Of a stretch of DNA of 34,555 bases, positions 25,688 through 33,206 are shown one piece after another. The stretch covers positions 1-34,555 of the forward strand of contig CAIYHQ010000085.1 of NCBI GenBank assembly GCA_903926075.1, in the 5' to 3' direction. This DNA comes from an uncultured Methanomicrobiales archaeon (GTDB lineage: Archaea; Halobacteriota; Methanomicrobia; Methanomicrobiales; Methanospirillaceae). Made by a program: the position numbers and the translations under genes. Below the pieces are notes generated by a model, which saw only the letters and a list, made by a program, of their open reading frames with translations, did no database searches and was not told where the DNA came from. Position 1 is the stretch's first letter. Each line of letters starts with the position of its first letter.

Positions 25688-26635
25688 ATGTACGTTCTGG
25701 TATGCCCTTGCTGTATACATCCTCATCTCAGGGCTGATGGAATAACCAGTGAGATAGATTTGAAAAATTATATTAAATCTCTAAATCGTTGCAAGGAATT
25801 CGGGCTTGAAGTAATCTCGCTACCCTGTCCGGAGACGGAATACCTGGGTAATAAAAGAAAACCCGGAACCTATCTTGAAAGGCTGAACACCCCTGAGTTT
25901 CATGCAATCCTCGAGACCCTCACAATGAATGTGAGAGAAATTATAAAATCCTGTGGCCTACCCCTCTGTATTCTGGGTGTGAACTCCTCACCAACGTGCG
26001 GTGTTACAAGTACCTACTATGGCATTGAAAAAAAAGAAGTTGAAGTTCAAAAAAACGATAATTCTTTAAATATAGGTAAATTTGTCAAGAATACTGGAAA
26101 AAAGGAAGGGAGAGGAGTATTTCTTAACAGGTTTCCGGACATTCCTGCCTTTGATGTTGCACATTTCGCTGCATACAAAATATATCTTGCTGCTCCCCTG
26201 TTTACCCTGGCTGAAAAAAAATTTAACAGTTTCATTGCAAATATCCTGAAAAAGTCCTTTTTCAAAGTCTATATCCCTCAGGAATCAGGAGATACCTCAG
26301 AGTTATTCACAAAAGAAGGTCACAAAAAAATTTTTTCGCAGCATGTGAAAGCATTACATGAATGTGACCTTGTTATTGCAATTGTTGATGGTTCAGATGC
26401 TGATTCAGGAACATCCTGGGAAATGGGCTATGCGTTCGCGTTAGGAAAACGAATTATTTCACTACGGACTGATTTCAGAAGATTTGGATTATATGAACCT
26501 GTAAACCTGATGCTTTCTGAGTCTTCTGAACTTGTAAAGTCTGAATCTGAATTACTATCTCTCCTTAACCCGCCAATTAACTCTGTAGATGATATAGATT
26601 TTGTTAAGTATCCTGCAGATCAATACTGTTTATAA
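25688..26635 (+). CDS. Fusion of TudS-like thiouracil desulfidase domain and nucleoside 2-deoxyribosyltransferase-like domain
   Basis: 315 residues in two parts. Residues 1-155 resemble DUF523/TudS: three cysteines fall where TudS binds its [4Fe-4S] cluster, C8 (with RADG nine residues on), C47 in LPCPE and C104 in NSSPTCGV. Residues 163-265 are a COG3613-type deoxyribosyltransferase/N-glycosidase: KIYLAAPLFTLAEKKF, CDLVIAIVDGSDADSG and TSWEMGYAFALGK, with E245 the likely nucleophile. TudS removes sulfur from 2-thiouracil; the second family splits or exchanges the base of (deoxy)nucleosides or nucleotides. The fusion suggests stepwise breakdown of thiolated nucleosides (inference). The two domains are recognised with more confidence than the combined role. 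Confidence 0.78.
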   Translation: MYVLVCPCCIHPHLRADGITSEIDLKNYIKSLNRCKEFGLEVISLPCPETEYLGNKRKPGTYLERLNTPEFHAILETLTMNVREIIKSCGLPLCILGVNSSPTCGVTSTYYGIEKKEVEVQKNDNSLNIGKFVKNTGKKEGRGVFLNRFPDIPAFDVAHFAAYKIYLAAPLFTLAEKKFNSFIANILKKSFFKVYIPQESGDTSELFTKEGHKKIFSQHVKALHECDLVIAIVDGSDADSGTSWEMGYAFALGKRIISLRTDFRRFGLYEPVNLMLSESSELVKSESELLSLLNPPINSVDDIDFVKYPADQYCL

Positions 26636-26692
26636 AATTAAAGGTAAAGAATAAAAAACAGTATAATTTTACAATTTTTACGGATTGATATT

Positions 26693-28171
26693 ATGAAGAA
26701 TTCTCGAATAGGAACAGACAGCACAAAAAAATTTCCAGATGCCTGTGTTGGACGCATCAAAGCCTTTCGTGAAGAGTTGAAGACTGACAGATATACGCAG
26801 ATTGCAGTTATAATAACATTTATTGCAGCATTCTTACGATTTTTCCACCTGGATTTCAACTCTCTATGGCTTGACGAAGCAGTCACCTACAATATTGCAC
26901 AGAACTCGTTCATTGGGATATGGAAGACGACAGCAGGAGGAGAGTTCAATCCTCCACTCTTCAACTGGATAGAACATCTGATCTCTTTTGTTGGCACTAG
27001 TGAATGGGCTTTAAGGTTTATTCCGGCACTCCTGGGAACACTGACCGTCTTTCTCTTTTATTGGATTGGGAGAGAATACGGAAGCAGGGGTGTAGGAATT
27101 ATTGCTGCCGCTTTTCTTGCAACCTCCCCATTTCACATCATGTGGTCACAGGATGCAAGGGCATACACCACGATGCTCTTTTTCCTCTCACTTGCATTCC
27201 TCTTTTATGGGAAGGCAATAGATAAAAATGATTGCGTTAACTGGCTTATTTTCGGATTTTTTTCAGCTCTTGCTTTCTGGACTCACTTCTATGCACTGAT
27301 AATTGTTGCAGTACTGTTCTTGTTCTCACCCTATCTATTAAGTGCCGCAAAAGGCGGGATAGGTGTATTGCGAAATACATTCTATGCCCTTATTTTATTT
27401 TTCATCCTTACTCTTCCACTAATTGTTGTAATGATAGATCTCTTTATTCTCCGCACTGGTTCTTCACCGACATATGGAATTCAGGGACTTGACGTAATAA
27501 CCTACTCTCTCCTGGACCTCGCTGGTTTCAATATTATTGCTCTTGTTGTATTGGCAGTCCTCTTCTTTTCAGGAGTATGGTACATGATTTTACGAAACCG
27601 GAAGATAGCGGCACTTACTCTCGGTACGGTTATTATCGCATTTCTCGTGAGTATGTTTCTCTCATACCGGATGCCGATGGAGCCTAGATATTTAATAATA
27701 CTTCTCCCATTCCTGTTCCTGGGTATAGGGTATTCAAGTTGCACTTTTTCGAAATACGTTAAAAAAGAGACAGTTTTAATGGTCCTTCTTATTTTCGCTG
27801 TTTTATTGAATGCTTCAACTTTGGAAGGCTATTACACCTCGTATACCAAAGATGACCTTCGGACCCTTTCACAGGAGATACACGGATTCTCTCAGAATAA
27901 TGATATTATCGTCCTGATGCCCGCATATATGACACAACCATTCAATTACTATTATGATGCTAAAAAAGACGGAACAACTGTTGTGGGTGCATCGTCGACA
28001 GATGATCTGATGAAAATTTTCTCGAAAAAGGGAAACTCAAGAATATTATTCATTATATCTGAAAGTGATCTACCGGCTGCAGATCCACAAGGCACCACTA
28101 TTGCATGGATTAAGGAAAAAGCTGTGCCTATTGGAAGGTTTATGGGTTATATAATTCTTATAGCCGCATAA
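26693..28171 (+). CDS. Membrane glycosyltransferase, PMT/ArnT (GT39/GT83-like) family
   Basis: 492 residues with 10 or more hydrophobic segments. The first extracytoplasmic loop carries the catalytic acidic pair in LWLDEAVTYN (D61, E62), and SPFHIMWSQDARAYT with RFIPALLGTLTVFLFYW are standard for this family. It uses a lipid-phosphate-linked sugar to glycosylate proteins or lipids at the outer face. The C-terminal soluble part is short. First of three consecutive membrane proteins on the plus strand, followed by a 24-base gap. The glycan and acceptor cannot be read from sequence. Confidence 0.85.
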   Translation: MKNSRIGTDSTKKFPDACVGRIKAFREELKTDRYTQIAVIITFIAAFLRFFHLDFNSLWLDEAVTYNIAQNSFIGIWKTTAGGEFNPPLFNWIEHLISFVGTSEWALRFIPALLGTLTVFLFYWIGREYGSRGVGIIAAAFLATSPFHIMWSQDARAYTTMLFFLSLAFLFYGKAIDKNDCVNWLIFGFFSALAFWTHFYALIIVAVLFLFSPYLLSAAKGGIGVLRNTFYALILFFILTLPLIVVMIDLFILRTGSSPTYGIQGLDVITYSLLDLAGFNIIALVVLAVLFFSGVWYMILRNRKIAALTLGTVIIAFLVSMFLSYRMPMEPRYLIILLPFLFLGIGYSSCTFSKYVKKETVLMVLLIFAVLLNASTLEGYYTSYTKDDLRTLSQEIHGFSQNNDIIVLMPAYMTQPFNYYYDAKKDGTTVVGASSTDDLMKIFSKKGNSRILFIISESDLPAADPQGTTIAWIKEKAVPIGRFMGYIILIAA

Positions 28172-28195
28172 ATTTTACAAAATTGGAAATTTGTA

Positions 28196-29293
28196 ATGAA
28201 TTATCTTCTTTGTGCCATTTTTTTTGAAGACCCTGTTGAAACATTAATAGACGAGATAGAAAAATTAAGAACAATTTTTTCTGAAAAAAATATCAGAGTT
28301 AAAATTTTTATACTGGTTCGGCCCGGGACTAAACATAGTCCAAATAAACATTTGAATGAGGATTTTCCTGGGAGTGAACAGGAAGTTATAAAGATCTTTA
28401 ATGAACCAGAATTGTATTCCGTTGAATTAAACCAAGCCATACAGGATAATTCCTGTAAATGGATGTTGATGACCCATGAAAAAGAGAGGGTACAATCTGA
28501 AAAATATTTCGTATTATTATCTCACATTAATACCGGATATGAAATAATTATACTTGGGAGAAAGGTAAGTGAAAATAATGAAAACAAAATTGAAAAATTA
28601 AATAATAAACATGATCTAGCATCCATCTTTGCAAGGATGGTATTTCCGGATGTGTATTCGCCATTGAGTGAAGATTTTCTAATTAATACAGAAGTGCTTC
28701 ACCAGGTATCTCTTGATGTAAAACCAAATCTTCTCCTTGAAATTCTTGCAAAGGGGCATTGGAGAAGAGTTCTGGATATTCCATATATTCATGGACAAGA
28801 GACTTACAAAAAACTTCATTTTGTAAGGATTGGAGAAATCGCGGTTCGAATTTTAAAATTCTTTATTTACTCCCTGCACCACCACGATTCACGTATATGG
28901 ATTGAATCAATCTATGCAATAAAATTTATTATTGTGGGTTTATCTGGTGTCATTTTAAATATGGGTTTGTTATTCGCTCTGACGGAATATGCCGGGGTGT
29001 ATTATCTATACTCGAGTATTTTGGCAATTGAAGCCTCAATATTGAACAATTTTTTTTGGAATGAAGTCTGGACATTTAAAAAGAAAGAAAGTACATTAGT
29101 CGGAATATGGTGGAAAAGACTGGTTTCTTATCACATTTTTTCAATTGTCGGCATCGTTTTGAACATCACTCTCTTGTATATTCTCACCGAGAAGTTTGGG
29201 GTCTATTATCTAATTTCGAACATTATTGGAATATTGGCTGTTTTTCTCTGGAATTACCTTATAAACCGGAGAGTTACTTGGAGGAGTATTTGA
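28196..29293 (+). CDS. DPM1-like (degenerate GT2) and GtrA fusion membrane protein
   Basis: 365 residues. The first 215 or so align in outline with polyprenyl-phosphate sugar transferases (DPM1-type GT2). The later blocks are recognisable: ASIFARMVFPD, then KPNLLLEILAKGHW and IPYIHGQETYKKLHF. The metal-binding DAD/DxD position, however, reads LMTHEKER, and the N-terminal nucleotide-binding motif is also absent. Residues 230-365 form a GtrA domain of four helices (IKFIIVGLSGVILNMGL, FFWNEVWTFKK, NYLINRRVTW). Intact homologues make polyprenyl-phosphate sugars and GtrA helps move them across the membrane. Here catalysis is doubtful and a flippase or scaffold role is inferred. Confidence 0.75.
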   Translation: MNYLLCAIFFEDPVETLIDEIEKLRTIFSEKNIRVKIFILVRPGTKHSPNKHLNEDFPGSEQEVIKIFNEPELYSVELNQAIQDNSCKWMLMTHEKERVQSEKYFVLLSHINTGYEIIILGRKVSENNENKIEKLNNKHDLASIFARMVFPDVYSPLSEDFLINTEVLHQVSLDVKPNLLLEILAKGHWRRVLDIPYIHGQETYKKLHFVRIGEIAVRILKFFIYSLHHHDSRIWIESIYAIKFIIVGLSGVILNMGLLFALTEYAGVYYLYSSILAIEASILNNFFWNEVWTFKKKESTLVGIWWKRLVSYHIFSIVGIVLNITLLYILTEKFGVYYLISNIIGILAVFLWNYLINRRVTWRSI

Positions 29294-29372
29294 GCAAGAA
29301 GTAAATTTGCACTTACTACTTAAAGAGTGAGAAGGTACTTTTTTCTCAATTCAAAAATAACTATATAATAAT

Positions 29373-30689
29373 ATGACAATTAATTTTTCACAAGAAATTC
29401 ATTCTCTTTTTGATAGAGTTATCAACTCTTCAGATTGTCCAAAAAAGCAGATAAAAATTGACATTATCAGCCTTGTATTCTTATCCCTGACAGTTAAAGT
29501 GCTAATTACCATTATTACAACTGACATTTTTCATACATTTATTGATATGTACGATCTCTCAATTTACTTAAGCTACGCAAAAAATATAATATCCAATGGC
29601 TTGATACCATACGTAAATTTTCCTGTAGAATACCCCCAGCTCTTTTTCATTCCCGTTTTACTCGCAATGATCCCTGCCTGGTTTCTAAATAATAGTATTG
29701 TATTTATTTTATCATTTCAGGGCCTGATGGTATTATTTGACCTTTTTACCGGAATTTTTGTCTATTTTATCGCCATGAAACTATATGGACGTCAGTTTGC
29801 TTGGTTATCTGGGATAATGTATGCTACTGCTTTTGGATCCGCATATTTTACTCTTACAAAATATGATGCGTTTGCAGTTTTCGTACTTATGCTTTCCATT
29901 TTTTTATTCATTTACAGGGTCAATCTTGGGGCATATCTTACATCTGTGGTGGGTTTTCTCATTAAATGGTTCCCAGGACTTGTTCTGCCTTATTACATTA
30001 TATATGATCTTAAGAATAATGAAAGACCTGATAAAATTAAAAGGAATATTTTTTACGCATTTATTCTTTTTTTGCTTATAATCCTGCCTTTTCTCCTTAT
30101 GAATCTCAATGGATTCCTTAATACTTACCTTTTTCATATATCCCGGAGTCCTCAGGCCTCAAGTTTTGTGTATTTTCTTGATTTTTCATTTTACAATCTT
30201 ATTGGTGTAGCGTTTGTGAGTAAAGTATCATTTTTAATCTGTGTTCTTCTTGAACTACTCCTTCTTTACATATTCTACCGCAGTAAATCAGTGAGCGAAA
30301 AAGATCTTCTGGTTTATATTTCACTGTCCCTCTTTGTATTTATCATTACAAATCCAATATTCAGTCCTCAATATCTATTATGGCTAACTCCATTTTTAGC
30401 GCTCTTTCTTGTTTCCTCTTTATATAAACGAATACTTTTTTACGCTGCACAAGTCTTACTATATCTTGAGTTTCCAGTGCTTTTCAATGTTCTATGGGAC
30501 AATGGCAAATTCATTATTAAGGGAACCAGTCTTTTTTTATCTCCGAGTTACATTTTTTTTACCCTTAAATTCATGGTTCTTTTCCTAATTTTATTTAGTT
30601 TCATCACTAGTCTGAATAATCGGAACGAAAATCAAAATATAAATAAAAATTTTGTACAGATAATACAGAACGGCAAAAAGAGAGGGTAA
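29373..30689 (+). CDS. Polytopic membrane glycosyltransferase, GT87/mannosyltransferase-like
   Basis: 438 residues with about 10 hydrophobic segments. The first loop after the leading helix has the D-x-x-x-Y...G-x-x-PY-x-x-F-x-x-EYPxLF pattern (DLSIYLSYAK, GLIPYVNFPVEYPQLFF), which is typical of the GT-C superfamily (GT87/DUF2029 and GPI mannosyltransferase-like groups). A later NPIFSPQYLLWLTPFLAL motif is also common there. The likely donor is a polyprenyl-phosphate sugar and the site the outer membrane face. It follows the GtrA protein by 79 bases and has a T6 tract and a TATA-like CTATATAATAAT in front, so it may have a separate start. A T8 tract follows the gene. Confidence 0.75.
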   Translation: MTINFSQEIHSLFDRVINSSDCPKKQIKIDIISLVFLSLTVKVLITIITTDIFHTFIDMYDLSIYLSYAKNIISNGLIPYVNFPVEYPQLFFIPVLLAMIPAWFLNNSIVFILSFQGLMVLFDLFTGIFVYFIAMKLYGRQFAWLSGIMYATAFGSAYFTLTKYDAFAVFVLMLSIFLFIYRVNLGAYLTSVVGFLIKWFPGLVLPYYIIYDLKNNERPDKIKRNIFYAFILFLLIILPFLLMNLNGFLNTYLFHISRSPQASSFVYFLDFSFYNLIGVAFVSKVSFLICVLLELLLLYIFYRSKSVSEKDLLVYISLSLFVFIITNPIFSPQYLLWLTPFLALFLVSSLYKRILFYAAQVLLYLEFPVLFNVLWDNGKFIIKGTSLFLSPSYIFFTLKFMVLFLILFSFITSLNNRNENQNINKNFVQIIQNGKKRG

Positions 30690-30730
30690 ATGACCTTCTT
30701 ATAGGTGTATATCTCTCCAGAAAACCGGCA

Positions 30731-30740
30731 CTTTTTTTTA
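30731..30740 (+). terminator. Poly-T terminator of the glycosyltransferase cluster
   Basis: CTTTTTTTTA lies about 40 bases after the stop of the third membrane protein and before the aSelBL promoter region. This is a typical archaeal terminator. Confidence 0.5.
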
Positions 30741-30761
30741 ATCGTAATTAGCCTCTTAAAA

Positions 30762-30781
30762 GATAAGGTCGAAACCTTATC
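30762..30781. promoter_or_regulatory. Perfect inverted repeat just before the aSelBL start
   Basis: GATAAGG-TCGAAA-CCTTATC, 7-base arms with a 6-base loop, ends 4 bases before the ATG at 30786. A TATA-like CTTAAAAG sits immediately upstream (about 30754-30761). The repeat therefore covers either the transcription start (operator) or, in RNA, a hairpin that would hide the start codon region. No Shine-Dalgarno site is visible. Confidence 0.45.
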
Positions 30782-30785
30782 CACA

Positions 30786-31760
30786 ATGCCAAACCTTAAC
30801 GTTGCAGTTATCGGTCCACCAGAATATGCAAAGGAGATTGGGAAAAAAGGGACATCTACTGACATAACATATTACAACCTTAAAAAAGGTGATTTAACCG
30901 TAACTATAATAGAACCTACACGTTATCCTGATAAACTATCTTCTCTATTTTTCGCGGTTTCGCAATCATTAGCGGCAGTTGTCGTAATTGATGCTATCAC
31001 GCCGGAATTTGGCGAATGTGTAGTAATGCTCCATTGCTCCGGTATAAACCATGGGTTTTTAATACTACGTAATTACATCACTGCAGAACAGATTGCACCC
31101 CTGATTCGTGGAACAAATATTGAAAAATACAGGATTGTTCCCGATGATCCCGCCCTTATCCGACAGTCACTGCTTGACCTCGCTATATTGTTGGAAAAAG
31201 AAAGAAAACCTTTGGAATTGCGTGTTGGCAGTGTTTCTATTGACCATTTCTTCAATGTAAAAGGAATTGGTACTGTTATATTAGGGGGCGTGATAGACGG
31301 GATGATTCACCGCCACGATGAAGTGCTGGTCTATCCTGTAAAAAAGAAAGCAATTATAAGGTCTATTCAGAAGCATGATGATGATGCAGAGGATGCAGTG
31401 ATGTATGACAGGGTGGGACTTGCATTAAAAGGAATAGAGGCAGATGAACTTGATAGGGGATATGTCCTTTCTAACGGATCAGGTCTTTGTTCCAGCTTTA
31501 AGATTTCAGGCGAACTGGTGGTCATAAAATACTGGCAGACGACTTTAAAAGAGGGGATGGTAACATATATCGGTCACTGGATGCAGTTTCTACCAGTAAG
31601 GATAGTCTCTGTTCATGGAGACATGAAAAGTGGAAAATTAAGCCTCTCTTTTGAAAGTGATAAGAAACTTGTATATAGAGAGGGGGACTCTGCAGTCCTA
31701 CACTATCTCGAAGGCGGTAAATTAAGGATTATTGGAACCCTTACTCTTTCAAAATTTTAA
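30786..31760 (+). CDS. SelB-like elongation factor homologue with degenerate G domain (aSelBL type)
   Basis: 324 residues. The layout follows an EF-Tu/SelB-like translational factor: a G-domain remnant (1-140), then beta-barrel domains 2 and 3 (VGSVSIDHFFNVKGIGTVILGGVIDGMIHRHDEVLVYP is the standard domain 2 opening; KISGELVVIKYW and GMVTYIGHWMQFLPVRIVSV belong to domain 3). The P-loop is lost (GPPEYAKEIGKKGTST), and neither DxxG nor NKxD can be found. This matches the archaeal SelB-like (aSelBL) family described in archaea lacking selenocysteine. The start at 30786 was chosen over 30705 because the family N terminus begins NLNVAVIG and the upstream region is AT-rich promoter. Function unknown. 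Confidence 0.82.
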   Translation: MPNLNVAVIGPPEYAKEIGKKGTSTDITYYNLKKGDLTVTIIEPTRYPDKLSSLFFAVSQSLAAVVVIDAITPEFGECVVMLHCSGINHGFLILRNYITAEQIAPLIRGTNIEKYRIVPDDPALIRQSLLDLAILLEKERKPLELRVGSVSIDHFFNVKGIGTVILGGVIDGMIHRHDEVLVYPVKKKAIIRSIQKHDDDAEDAVMYDRVGLALKGIEADELDRGYVLSNGSGLCSSFKISGELVVIKYWQTTLKEGMVTYIGHWMQFLPVRIVSVHGDMKSGKLSLSFESDKKLVYREGDSAVLHYLEGGKLRIIGTLTLSKF

Positions 31761-31781
31761 TTTGTTATAATGCGAGTTCAA

Positions 31782-33206
31782 TTATATGCACAGGACCCGC
31801 CTGGGTTCAGTCCTTATAAGGGCAACTTCTGCATCTCTTTTTAAAAATTGGAAAACCTCCTCCCGAAGATCAGATGGTTTTATTATTGCGTCGAGAAAGC
31901 CCTCGTTAATATAATTACTTAAACTGCTCTTCTCTTTGACTTTTTCAACGAAATCATCCTCTTCCTTATCAGTAAGGCAACTGTCCTGCGACAGTTTCCG
32001 AATTGCTTTTTCTCCATAGATTGTAAGTTCTGCCCCTTCGAAAGCCAAGAGCCTGTCAGGATTAAACCCGGTACCTCCCATGGCATAAAGTCCTGCAGTG
32101 TAAGCTTTTCTTACTATAACAGAAATATGAGGCACAGACAGTTGGGCAATTGTTGATAATACGAGGGCCCCTAACTGAACAATTCCCTCCTGTTCTGAAG
32201 TTTTTCCTACCATAAACCCGGGCAGGTCTGCTAGAAAAAGGAGTGGAATATTAAATGAATTGCAAAGCGATGTAAAAGACGCAAGTTTCCTGCAACTTTC
32301 AGGAAACAGGATACCACCTTTGTATATTGAATTATTTGCAATAATACCCAGGGGATATCCACGGACACGAGCGAACGCTGTAATCAGTTCTTTTGCATAT
32401 AGTGACCTGTGGAAAAGGAGAGACCCTTCATCCACGAAATCTAAAAGCAAAGGACACATATCAAAACCGATATAAGGATCATCTGGGATCTTAATTTCAG
32501 CTTTGGATTTTCTTTCAGCCCCCATATCTATTTTGAATACCGGAGGCCTGTCCTTGTAATGTGAAGGGAAATATGTTAGATAATTTCTGGTCCATTCCAG
32601 TGCATCCGCTTCATTATTCGCAAACATGTCACAAAGACCCGATATTTCGGCATGCATACGGGCTCCGCCATATTCTTCATATGAGCTTTTATCCCCGGTC
32701 ATAAGTTTGACCATATCAGGCCGGCCCAGGGACATACCTGAACCTGCGACCATAACCGCGGTATCACATTCAGCAACCGGATAAGTGAGAGTTGTTGCAA
32801 TAGGTGAAAAAACAATAGCAATCCTCGGTACAACTCCTGATAACCTTGCAAATTTTGAAAAAACTCCGCCTGCACCTTCTGGATTTATATATGTAGGGAG
32901 AACACCAAGTGGAATTGTTGTCTTCTCTTTTGCTACCCTTAAGGGACGATCCGCAAGGTGAATAACCGGTGTTTTCATCTTTTCAGCTAAATCCAGAAGA
33001 GAGATCTCTTTTTTCAGGATAGAGACCGGGTCTCTATTGATAATTGACTCAGGGTTTATTGCAATTATGGTCACAGACCTTCCGTTAATTGTACCTGTGC
33101 CGCCTATCAACTCAGTATCGTCATCTTCTTCAATAGAATGAAAACTCCCCTCGTCCAGAAGGAGAGAAATCCGGTTATATACTTTTTTACTCTCTTTCTG
33201 AATCAT
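31782..33206 (-). CDS. Acyl-CoA carboxyltransferase (PccB/MmdA)-like protein with altered N-half active site
   Basis: 474 residues, crotonase-fold carboxyltransferase with two halves. The C half is well conserved (NIPLLFLADLPGFMVGK, ISVIVRKAYTAGLYAMGGTGFNPD). In the N half, the usual SGGAR and GPCAGGA-type oxyanion motifs read ADRPLRV and SPIATTLTYPVA, and the protein is about 40 residues shorter than typical PccB. Family members move carboxyl groups between biotin and acyl-CoA, or decarboxylate methylmalonyl-CoA. No biotin carboxylase, carrier or Na-pump subunit is in the window. The ATG overlaps the phosphatase stop (ATGA), so it is translated from the same message. Activity is uncertain. 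Confidence 0.78.
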   Translation of the reverse strand: MIQKESKKVYNRISLLLDEGSFHSIEEDDDTELIGGTGTINGRSVTIIAINPESIINRDPVSILKKEISLLDLAEKMKTPVIHLADRPLRVAKEKTTIPLGVLPTYINPEGAGGVFSKFARLSGVVPRIAIVFSPIATTLTYPVAECDTAVMVAGSGMSLGRPDMVKLMTGDKSSYEEYGGARMHAEISGLCDMFANNEADALEWTRNYLTYFPSHYKDRPPVFKIDMGAERKSKAEIKIPDDPYIGFDMCPLLLDFVDEGSLLFHRSLYAKELITAFARVRGYPLGIIANNSIYKGGILFPESCRKLASFTSLCNSFNIPLLFLADLPGFMVGKTSEQEGIVQLGALVLSTIAQLSVPHISVIVRKAYTAGLYAMGGTGFNPDRLLAFEGAELTIYGEKAIRKLSQDSCLTDKEEDDFVEKVKEKSSLSNYINEGFLDAIIKPSDLREEVFQFLKRDAEVALIRTEPRRVLCI

